Shown here piece after piece: positions 1-4,973 of a DNA stretch of 13,761 nt. Every line of letters begins with the position of its first letter. Position 1 is the stretch's first letter. The translations under genes were made by a program, and so were the position numbers. The notes under the pieces were generated by a model, which had not been told where the DNA came from, ran no database searches, and saw nothing but the letters and a program-made list of their open reading frames with translations. This stretch comes from Bacillota bacterium (GTDB taxonomy: Bacteria > Bacillota > Clostridia > Peptostreptococcales > Anaerovoracaceae): positions 1 to 13,761 of the forward strand of contig JAGBGL010000137.1 in NCBI GenBank assembly GCA_017936025.1, written 5' to 3'.

Positions 1-304
1 TTCTTTCTCTCATGTAGTTCAGCTTAGCTCTTCTTACGCTACCTCTTCTAACCACTTCGATTTTTTCAACCAGTGGGGAGTGCAGCGGGAATGTTTTTTC
101 AACGCCAACGCCGGAAGCGATTCTTCTTACTGTGAATGTTTCGCTGATTCCGCCATTCTGTTTTTTCAGTACAAAGCCTTCAAAAATCTGAATTCTTTCT
201 CTGTTTCCTTCTTTGATTTTAATGTGTACTTTTACAGTATCTCCAACATTAAAAGCAGGGATTTCTTTAAGGTATTCCTGTGCAATTGTCTGCATTACGT
301 TCAT
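1..304 (-). CDS. rplS: 50S ribosomal protein L19 (3' end cut by window)
   Basis: Large-subunit ribosomal protein L19, which sits at the 30S-50S interface. The visible 101 codons start MNVMQTIAQEYLKEIPAF and continue with the family hallmarks FNVGDTVKVHIKIKEGNRER, FEGFV and VEKTFPLHSP, ending in the arginine-rich VRRGSVRRAKLNYMRER. The family is usually about 115 residues, so only the last dozen or so are beyond the window edge. The ATG at 304 is preceded by AAGGAGG (314-320) at good spacing, with a second GGAGGG just upstream. The gene has its own consensus promoter and a 90-nt leader that may be autoregulatory. The xerD-like gene ends upstream on the same strand with no terminator visible between them, so some read-through is possible. 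Confidence 0.96.
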   Translation of the reverse strand, partial: MNVMQTIAQEYLKEIPAFNVGDTVKVHIKIKEGNRERIQIFEGFVLKKQNGGISETFTVRRIASGVGVEKTFPLHSPLVEKIEVVRRGSVRRAKLNYMRER

Positions 305-396
305 TGTTCTGTTCCTCCTTCCCTCCAAGACGTTCATGGTACCATTTGTAACCAGAGGACCGCCCGTAACTTACAAGCACGTATTTTCACACATGC
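305..396 (-). promoter_or_regulatory. rplS 5' leader, possible L19 autoregulatory element
   Basis: The roughly 90-nt untranslated leader between the promoter and rplS contains pairing arms TTGTAA (371-376) and TTACAA (346-351), a 10-bp palindrome ATGGTACCAT (336-345), and ACGT elements at 379-382 and 330-333 that can close an outer helix. TCCTCT (RNA sense, 354-359) can pair with GGAGGA of the Shine-Dalgarno (313-318). A ribosomal-protein L19 leader family is known in low-GC Gram-positives. Assigning this leader to it is an inference from position and structure, not a sequence match. Confidence 0.45.
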
Positions 397-402
397 TCGT
401 AT

Positions 403-431
403 ATTATATACTAGAGCTTATACAAATGCAA
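403..431 (-). promoter_or_regulatory. Sigma-A promoter of rplS
   Basis: On the minus strand, TTGCAT (-35, 426-431) is followed after exactly 17 bp by a perfect TATAAT (-10, 403-408). The expected start of transcription is near 396, giving a leader of about 90 nt. Confidence 0.85.
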
Positions 432-448
432 GCACTTTTTTAAACAAT

Positions 449-1330
449 TTATGCTCTCGGATGAGTTCTGTCATACACGTCTTTGATTCTGTTTTTAGTA
501 ACTGTCAGATAGATCTGTGTCGCCGAAATATCTTCATGTCCCATCAGTTCCTGCAGAGATTTCAGGTCGGCACCATTCTGGATCATATGTACCGCAAAGG
601 AATTTCTCAGTACATTCGGGGTCAGTTTTTCTTCCAGTCCTGCCCTGCGTCCATACTCCTTCAGGATTTTCCACATTCCCTGTCTGGTGATGCGTTCTCC
701 GGTATAATTTACGAACAGTGATTTCTGATCTTTCTTTTCTTTCACTATCGCAGGTCTTGCATCGTAAATGTACGATTCAAGCGCCGCTCTGGCCGGCCTT
801 CCTATCGGAATTATACGCGCCTTGCTCTGTTCACCCGCACATGTAATGAATCCCATACGCAGATTGATATCCTCAAGGTTTGCCTCAATCAGCTCAGTCA
901 CTCTGATGCCTGTTGCATACAGCAGTTCCAGCATAGCTCTGTCTCGCTGACCTATCAGACTGTCATCCGGAACAGATAAGAGCCTGTCCACTTCCTCAAG
1001 AGTAAGATATTCAATAGCCTTTCTCTCGATCCTCGGAGATCTGATATTCTGTGTAGGGTTTGCCGTCACCTGATCATTGATCCTCAGATAATTATAGAAA
1101 GCTCTTATAGAAGCAAGTTTTCTGTTGACCGTAGCCGCAGACTTTCCGTCGTTCTTCAGCTGGAGCAGGAATGCCACAACTTCAGTTCCCTGAGTTTCTC
1201 TGAGATCAGTTATTTTCCTTGACTTTTCGAATTCAGCAAATTCAATGACATCACGCTTGTAAGCCTCAAGTGTGTTTTTTGACATTTTTCTTTCAGTTTT
1301 CAGATATTCAAAAAATCCATCTATGTACAT
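449..1330 (-). CDS. xerD: XerD-like tyrosine recombinase with two altered catalytic residues
   Basis: Member of the XerC/XerD tyrosine recombinase family, which resolves chromosome dimers at dif sites. The 293 residues are full length. The N-terminal SAM-like core-binding domain covers about 1-90 and the catalytic domain about 105-290; the C-terminal tail YDRTHPRA is like firmicute XerD. Visible active-site residues are Arg143 (ATGIRVTEL), Arg242, His265 (LMGHED) and the nucleophile Tyr274 (TQIYLTV). The beta-hairpin Lys of XerD (GKGNKER) is Glu167 here (GEQSKAR), and the His of HxxR is Asn239 (TPNVLRNSFA); Asn243 also replaces the usual His after that Arg. I read the codons directly: GAA, AAT and AAT. 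Start ATG at 1330 has an AGGAGGT site. The genomic position next to spoIIM and nudF matches B. subtilis xerD. The family is certain; recombinase activity is doubtful, and Lys170 might substitute for the missing Lys. Confidence 0.9.
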   Translation of the reverse strand: MYIDGFFEYLKTERKMSKNTLEAYKRDVIEFAEFEKSRKITDLRETQGTEVVAFLLQLKNDGKSAATVNRKLASIRAFYNYLRINDQVTANPTQNIRSPRIERKAIEYLTLEEVDRLLSVPDDSLIGQRDRAMLELLYATGIRVTELIEANLEDINLRMGFITCAGEQSKARIIPIGRPARAALESYIYDARPAIVKEKKDQKSLFVNYTGERITRQGMWKILKEYGRRAGLEEKLTPNVLRNSFAVHMIQNGADLKSLQELMGHEDISATQIYLTVTKNRIKDVYDRTHPRA

Positions 1331-1364
1331 GAGTTTACCTCCTGTTATTTAAAAGGTAAGCCTT

Positions 1365-1393
1365 ATTATAATCCAAACACGACTGGTTTACAA
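1365..1393 (-). promoter_or_regulatory. Sigma-A promoter of the xerD-like gene
   Basis: On the minus strand, TTGTAA (-35, 1388-1393) and a perfect TATAAT (-10, 1365-1370) are separated by 17 bp. The start of transcription is expected near 1358, giving a leader of about 28 nt before ATG 1330. Confidence 0.75.
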
Positions 1394-1405
1394 TAATCAT
1401 TATCG
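1391..1405. promoter_or_regulatory. Fur/PerR-box-like inverted repeat
   Basis: CAATAATCATTATCG is a 7-1-7 near-palindrome. It matches 12 of the 14 defined positions of the Fur-family consensus TGATAATnATTATCA. It overlaps the -35 hexamer of the xerD-like gene. The region is AT-rich, so a chance match is possible. Confidence 0.35.
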
Positions 1406-1483
1406 AATTATGCCTTTTTTTTGTTTCCCGGACATCTTCCTGTATCCTCAGTCATATTATTTACCGCACAGGAGGTACACGCT

Positions 1484-2047
1484 ATGACAGAACCATTTAC
1501 ACTTACAGAGTTCAGGCATTCTGAACTTTTCCGCCGGAAACCGGCAATGTTCTTTTCACTTTTTACTGTTTTGACATGTATATTCTGCGGCCTTTTTTTC
1601 AGCCGCTGCCTCACGCCGGCAGACCGTGATGCGCTTATATCGCCAATATGCGATATGATCTGTTCCGGTACATGCAGCGTTCTGCCGGGACTTTCAGTAA
1701 ACCTGCTTTGCCTCGGACTCATCTTCATTTCCGGTCTGTCCCTGTATGGCTTCCCCTTTATCCTGCTGGTCCTTTCTGCAAAAGGAACTGCGATGGGCTT
1801 TTGCACCGGACTGATATACGGCAGCGAAGCGGACAGCCTCATGCTGCCTTTCATTATATCCTGCCTTCTTATAATCGCCGCCTTTCTCTATGCTTCTTTC
1901 ACTGCTCTTAACTACGCTCTGCTGAATATTTCTCTGCGGGGTACACAGCGAAGCTTCCGCCGCGAATTCATCGCAGCCGTCATAATTTCCGCCATTATTT
2001 TAGCTGCAGCTTCTGCCGCAGAAGCCATCATGATACAGCTTCCATAA
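1484..2047 (+). CDS. spoIIM: SpoIIM (DUF95) family membrane protein
   Basis: A 187-residue hydrophobic protein with about five membrane segments (near 22-39, 68-87, 88-112, 119-141 and 162-184). It carries the family-typical core YGFPFILLVLSAKGTAMGF, resembling the G-I-P-x-x-F-L-L-x-K-G-x-x-x-G-F stretch of stage II sporulation protein M. SpoIIM works with SpoIID and SpoIIP in peptidoglycan remodelling during forespore engulfment; DUF95 paralogues also occur in non-sporulating bacteria. I chose ATG 1484 because AGGAGGT precedes it by 7 nt; the ATG 21 codons upstream has no such site. The loop at 42-64 is cysteine-rich (Cys42, 56, 60, 64). The gene is convergent with nudF and divergent from xerD. 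No convincing sigma-A promoter is visible; CATATTAT at 1453-1460 only partly resembles a sigma-E -10. Family fairly sure, sporulation role inferred. Confidence 0.75.
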   Translation: MTEPFTLTEFRHSELFRRKPAMFFSLFTVLTCIFCGLFFSRCLTPADRDALISPICDMICSGTCSVLPGLSVNLLCLGLIFISGLSLYGFPFILLVLSAKGTAMGFCTGLIYGSEADSLMLPFIISCLLIIAAFLYASFTALNYALLNISLRGTQRSFRREFIAAVIISAIILAAASAAEAIMIQLP

Positions 2048-2076
2048 AAAATCCCGTAAGCATCATGCTTACGGGA
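2045..2076 (-). terminator. Intrinsic terminator of proB-proC-nudF
   Basis: A perfect 10-bp stem TCCCGTAAGC / GCTTACGGGA (2052-2061 / 2067-2076) with a 5-nt loop is followed on the minus strand by six U (A run 2045-2050). On the plus strand the same hairpin lies just after the spoIIM stop but has a poor U tract, so it is weaker in that direction. Confidence 0.85.
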
Positions 2077-2085
2077 AATCATTCT

Positions 2086-2622
2086 TTATAATCCTAACTG
2101 TTCTTTTGCCATAAATAATGCCGCTATAGTCTTTGCATCAACCAGCTGCCCCTCTGCCGCCATCTGATAGATTTCGCTGAAGTCATACTCGATTATATCC
2201 AGTGCCTCATCAGCATCAAACTCCGTTTCTCCCGGCGTAAGCCCGATCGCAGCATACAGATAAATGATCTCTTCAAAATACGCAACGCTTGGGCATACTT
2301 TACCGAGATACTGCAGCTTTTCAGCAGTATAGCCGGTTTCTTCCTTCAGTTCGCGCACAGCCGCGCCTTCAGGATCAGTTTCGCCTTTATCGATCTTTCC
2401 TGCCGGGATCTCCAGGACATCTCTTCCGATCGGGTAACGGTACTGTTTTACCATTACAACTTTACCTTCATTCGTAACAGGAACAACTGCCACCGCACCG
2501 TTATGCTCGACCACCTCACGGTAAGCCTGGCCTCCGGCAGCCATGACAGTATCTCTTCTGAGATTCAGGATCGCTCCTTCGTATATGCGTTCACTGCTTA
2601 CGAATTTTTCTTCAAAAGTCAT
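2086..2622 (-). CDS. nudF: Nudix hydrolase, ADP-ribose pyrophosphatase
   Basis: Hydrolyses ADP-ribose to AMP and ribose 5-phosphate, a housecleaning step in the cytoplasm. The 178-residue length is typical. The EHNGAVAVVPV strand and VKQYRYPIGRDVLEIPAG precede the Nudix box at about 75-98 (GKIDKGE ... RELKEETGY), with metal-binding Glu91, Glu94 and Glu95. The spacer between Glu81 and Arg90 is eight residues (TDPEGAAV) rather than the canonical seven. I prefer ATG 2622, because AGGTGA lies 6 nt upstream and within the end of proC; a GTG at 2631 would add three residues but has no good site. It is the last gene of the proB-proC-nudF operon, 9 bp after the proC stop. Synteny with B. subtilis nudF supports the name. 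Confidence 0.9.
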   Translation of the reverse strand: MTFEEKFVSSERIYEGAILNLRRDTVMAAGGQAYREVVEHNGAVAVVPVTNEGKVVMVKQYRYPIGRDVLEIPAGKIDKGETDPEGAAVRELKEETGYTAEKLQYLGKVCPSVAYFEEIIYLYAAIGLTPGETEFDADEALDIIEYDFSEIYQMAAEGQLVDAKTIAALFMAKEQLGL

Positions 2623-2631
2623 ATATCTCAC

Positions 2632-3438
2632 CTACTTTGTCATTATTCTGGATTTTTCAACAGCCGCCTGGAAAGCTTCCTTTACATCGTCCATAAATCC
2701 GTTCTCGAACAATTTGTTTACAGCTTCTATCGTCGTGCCTCCCGGCGAGCAGACATTTATACGCAGCTGCTCAGGTGTAGTATCTGCATTTTCCAGCACC
2801 ATCTTCGCCGCACCCATAACCGCCTGCGCCGCAAAGACCTTAGCCTTCCCGGGCTCCATGCCGTTTGCTTCTGCCGCCTGTGCCAGTGCATCTATGTACA
2901 TATATGTATATGCCGGGCTGCTCCCGCTGACACCGATAACACAATGGATCTGTTCTTCCGGAACTTCTTCTGCTCTGCCGATAGCACTGAATATTTCCAT
3001 CGCGGAAGCCATCATTTCGTCAGTAACATTTGCATTCCTGCTGACAGAAGTCATTGCCTCTCCGACCTGCGCCGGTGTATTCGGCATGATTCTTATGACC
3101 GGCTGGCTGCTGCCGAGGAAACTTTCTATATATGCCAGGCTGATACCTGCCGCCATTGATACGACAAGCTTGTCATTTGTGCACACAGGTGCTGTCTGCT
3201 GAAGCAATTCGCCAAACATGTTCGGTTTGACTCCCAGCAGAATGATATCACTTTTCTCAGTCAATTCTTCAGCCGAGCTGCATGCGTGAACACAGCTGAA
3301 TTCCGTTTCCAGAGCTTTACGTGTCGCTTCAGTTCTGTTATACACAAGGATATCATGTCCTTTTTCTGCGGCCGTTGAAGCATATCCTCTGAGTATCGCA
3401 CCGCCCATATTTCCGGCGCCTATAAAACCTATCTTCAT
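2632..3438 (-). CDS. proC: Pyrroline-5-carboxylate reductase
   Basis: Last step of proline synthesis: reduces 1-pyrroline-5-carboxylate to proline with NAD(P)H in the cytoplasm. The 268 residues are full length. The N-terminal Rossmann fold begins MKIGFIGAGNMGGAIL with the GxGxxG loop at 7-12, followed by LGVKPN and MPNTPA. The C-terminal dimerisation domain carries SGSSPAYTY and the family signature CSPGGTTIEAV. Its ATG overlaps the proB stop by one base (TAATG), which suggests translational coupling, and GGAGGAGAT lies just upstream inside proB. The stop is TAG. Nothing is missing from the active site that I can see. Confidence 0.96.
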   Translation of the reverse strand: MKIGFIGAGNMGGAILRGYASTAAEKGHDILVYNRTEATRKALETEFSCVHACSSAEELTEKSDIILLGVKPNMFGELLQQTAPVCTNDKLVVSMAAGISLAYIESFLGSSQPVIRIMPNTPAQVGEAMTSVSRNANVTDEMMASAMEIFSAIGRAEEVPEEQIHCVIGVSGSSPAYTYMYIDALAQAAEANGMEPGKAKVFAAQAVMGAAKMVLENADTTPEQLRINVCSPGGTTIEAVNKLFENGFMDDVKEAFQAAVEKSRIMTK

Positions 3439-4241
3439 TACAGATCTCCTCCAAAGAATACAGTACCGGACATTTCTCCGCTGATGCCCTTTCTGATGAT
3501 ATCTTGCTTCTTGCCATTGAGCAGGATCATTGAGTTCCCATAATTATTCACAAGACGCGCCGCTTCAATTTTGCATGCGATACCGCCTGTTCCGAAGCTG
3601 CTTGTTTCTCCGATCGAAATCTGTGAAAGCAGGGAATCTATATTTGTAACTTCTTCTATCAGCTTTGCATTGTCCGTAGTTTTTGGGTCTCTGTCAAACA
3701 CACCGTCAATATCACTGAGTACAATCAGCACATCAGCATTCCACAGATTTGCAACATGTGCGCTGAGAGTGTCATTGTCGCCGATCTTTATTTCATCCAC
3801 GCTCACACTGTCATTCTCATTTATGACAGGAACAACACCTTCATCTACAAGAGTGAACAGCGCATTTCTGATATTCAGAGCTCTGTGCGGATCCTGCAGG
3901 TCTTCCTTTGTCAGCAGGATCTGTCCTACATGTATATCATAATCAGCAAAATACTCTTTATACGCCATCATCAGTTCTACCTGCCCGATCGCGCATAAAG
4001 CCTGCTTGTAATTCATGTCTTTTCTGCGGCTCCATTTATTGATGGCTCCCACTCCGCAGATTCCTGCGCCGGAAGATACAATAATGACCTGCTTGCCTGC
4101 ATTTCTCAGATCATTGACCTGTTCCACAATATTATGAAGAACAGTTTTATTTACCGCACCGTTATCATCTGACAATACATTGCTGCCTATTTTGATCACA
4201 ATTTTTCTGCTGCTGTTTATAAGATTGCTGATAGGATTCAT
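3438..4241 (-). CDS. proB: Glutamate 5-kinase (short form without PUA domain)
   Basis: First step of proline synthesis: ATP-dependent phosphorylation of glutamate to gamma-glutamyl phosphate. The 267-residue protein is only the amino-acid-kinase domain: VIKIGSNVL near residue 14, VSSGA, VINENDSVS, KIGDNDTLSAHVA, LSDIDGVFDRDP and the GTGGIACKIEAA segment all fit. It ends soon after, so the C-terminal PUA domain of the roughly 370-residue enterobacterial form is absent. Short forms occur naturally in other bacteria, so this is not a truncation. Start ATG 4241 has AAGGAG at good spacing. It opens the operon and has a promoter that leaves only about 25 nt of leader, too little for the T-box seen before some Bacillus proline genes. 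Confidence 0.95.
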   Translation of the reverse strand: MNPISNLINSSRKIVIKIGSNVLSDDNGAVNKTVLHNIVEQVNDLRNAGKQVIIVSSGAGICGVGAINKWSRRKDMNYKQALCAIGQVELMMAYKEYFADYDIHVGQILLTKEDLQDPHRALNIRNALFTLVDEGVVPVINENDSVSVDEIKIGDNDTLSAHVANLWNADVLIVLSDIDGVFDRDPKTTDNAKLIEEVTNIDSLLSQISIGETSSFGTGGIACKIEAARLVNNYGNSMILLNGKKQDIIRKGISGEMSGTVFFGGDL

Positions 4242-4273
4242 GATTTTCTCCTTTATAATTTCGTCATTGTATA

Positions 4274-4302
4274 AGTATACGCCAATTCGTGAATTCCTGC
4301 AA
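4274..4302 (-). promoter_or_regulatory. Sigma-A promoter of proB-proC-nudF
   Basis: On the minus strand, TTGCAG (4297-4302) and TATACT (4274-4279) are spaced by exactly 17 bp. Transcription should start near 4267. Confidence 0.75.
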
Positions 4303-4330
4303 GTCCTCCGCCTTCGGCACAGATCTGCTC

Positions 4331-4368
4331 AAAAATAAAGGACCTGATACACTGTGTATTTCAGGTCC
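4331..4368 (-). terminator. Intrinsic terminator of spoVS
   Basis: The hairpin GGACCTG / CAGGTCC (outer arms 4340-4346 and 4362-4368) has a further inner ATACA/TGTAT stem. On the minus strand it is followed by TTTATTTTT (4331-4339). It lies just after the spoVS stop. Confidence 0.85.
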
Positions 4369-4376
4369 GTTTCATT

Positions 4377-4637
4377 TTATCTCGGTTCAACAATCAGTTT
4401 GATCGCTGTACGTTCTTCTCCTTCTATTTCAATATCTGTAAACGCCGGGATCGTAATCAGATCGATTCCGCCCGGAGCTACAAACCCTCTAGAAATGGCA
4501 ATAGCTTTTACTGCCTGGTTCAGTGCTCCCGCACCGATTGCCTGAATTTCCGCTCCCCCTTTTTCTCTTAATACTCCTGCAAGTGCTCCAGCTACCGAGT
4601 TCGGATTTGACTTCGCTGATACCTTTAAAACTTCCAC
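4377..4637 (-). CDS. spoVS: Stage V sporulation protein S
   Basis: An 86-residue Alba-like small protein, nearly identical in length and motif to SpoVS: VLKVSAKSNPNSVAGALAG, AIGAGALNQAVKA, GFVAPGGIDL and the end GEERTAIKLIVEPR. In B. subtilis SpoVS affects septation and the progress of sporulation from stage II to V; the molecular function is not settled. I chose GTG 4637 because AAGGAGG lies 8 nt upstream and the resulting length equals the family length; the reading frame is open for another 55 codons upstream, but that stretch is promoter and leader. It is monocistronic, with its own promoter and terminator, and its upstream region has a Spo0A-box-like element. Confidence 0.96.
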   Translation of the reverse strand: MEVLKVSAKSNPNSVAGALAGVLREKGGAEIQAIGAGALNQAVKAIAISRGFVAPGGIDLITIPAFTDIEIEGEERTAIKLIVEPR

Positions 4638-4680
4638 TTGAACTACCTCCTTAATATAATAGTTGTTTTTACCTGAAACC

Positions 4681-4686
4681 ATTATA
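4681..4686 (-). promoter_or_regulatory. -10 element of the likely spoVS promoter
   Basis: A perfect TATAAT on the minus strand would start transcription near 4674, with a 37-nt leader before GTG 4637. The -35 region 17 bp away reads TATTAC and is poor, as expected for an activator-dependent promoter. B. subtilis spoVS uses sigma-H, but I see no RnAGGAwww / GAAT pair at the right spacing here. Confidence 0.5.
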
Positions 4687-4718
4687 CCGTGCGGGTTTGA
4701 GAGGTAATATACAAACCT

Positions 4719-4725
4719 TTCGACA
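4719..4725 (-). promoter_or_regulatory. Spo0A box (0A box) candidate
   Basis: TGTCGAA, the exact 7-bp core of the 0A box, lies on the minus strand about 45-51 bp upstream of the predicted spoVS start of transcription. The extended site ATTGTCGAA matches 8 of 9 positions of TTTGTCGAA. A second, weaker copy TTTGTCTAA is at 4759-4767. The position fits activation of spoVS by phosphorylated Spo0A. Confidence 0.5.
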
Positions 4726-4770
4726 ATTAAATACAACTGTTTATTTTTTACAAATTTTTTAGACAAAAGC

Positions 4771-4799
4771 TTGACTTTTAGGACATGAACCGCTAAAAT
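4771..4799 (+). promoter_or_regulatory. Sigma-A promoter of the candidate small RNA
   Basis: TTGACT (4771-4776) and TAAAAT (4794-4799) are separated by 17 bp, each matching consensus at five of six positions. No open reading frame follows before the strong terminator at 4858-4893. Confidence 0.65.
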
Positions 4800-4805
4800 C
4801 AAACT

Positions 4806-4897
4806 GTGGTTATCCCCCTGATAACCTCATTAATCTCTAATCCCAATACCCCTTTTGAACAAAACAAACTGCTCCCCTGCAGTTTGTTTTGTTTTTT
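4806..4897 (+). ncRNA. Candidate small RNA with C-rich loops
   Basis: A free-standing unit of about 92 nt runs from a consensus promoter to a strong intrinsic terminator, with a separate promoter for the next gene downstream. The 5' hairpin is GGTTATC (4808-4814) / GATAACC (4820-4826) with loop CCCCT; flanking bases at 4805-4806 and 4828-4829 can extend it. The middle (about 4830-4857) is single-stranded and contains TCCC (4841-4844) and ACCCCTTTT (4848-4856). The terminator hairpin has loop TCCCCT. C-rich unpaired stretches of this sort, including ACCCCTTT, are the seed motif of firmicute regulatory RNAs such as RsaE/RoxS that pair with Shine-Dalgarno sequences. I do not claim membership of that family. 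An alternative is an attenuator leader for the downstream exonuclease gene. Confidence 0.55.
4858..4897 (+). terminator. Strong intrinsic terminator of the candidate small RNA
   Basis: A perfect 15-bp stem AACAAAACAAACTGC / GCAGTTTGTTTTGTT (4858-4872 / 4879-4893) with loop TCCCCT continues into a T run (4892-4897). No protein gene on the plus strand ends upstream of it. Confidence 0.85.
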
Positions 4898-4936
4898 GCA
4901 TTTATCTATATTTTCATAAAACAAATATGAGAGATA

Positions 4937-4945
4937 TGGTATAAT
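4937..4945 (+). promoter_or_regulatory. Extended -10 promoter of the exonuclease-proA-popT operon
   Basis: TGGTATAAT is a perfect -10 with the upstream TGn extension. No good -35 is present at 17 bp, which an extended -10 can tolerate. It lies between the small-RNA terminator and the AGAGGAGGT ribosome binding site of the 4974 gene. Confidence 0.65.
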
Positions 4946-4973
4946 TTCAAGTAATAAATCTAGAGGAGGTCCT

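Noticed and set aside
80..721. 213-codon plus-strand open frame
   Set aside because: It is antisense to rplS, the rplS promoter and the end of the xerD-like gene, all of which have strong protein or promoter support; no ribosome binding site and no recognisable product.
1408..1854. 148-codon minus-strand open frame opposite spoIIM
   Set aside because: Low-complexity basic translation antisense to a clear membrane protein with a good ribosome binding site; treated as a shadow.
4638..4802. N-terminal extension of SpoVS to about 141 residues
   Set aside because: The added residues are encoded by the promoter, the 0A-box region and the ribosome binding site; GTG 4637 gives the exact family length of 86.
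4806..4897. Transcription attenuator or riboswitch for the 4974 gene
   Set aside because: No alternative antiterminator pairing was apparent, and a separate promoter at 4937-4945 drives the gene; not fully excluded.
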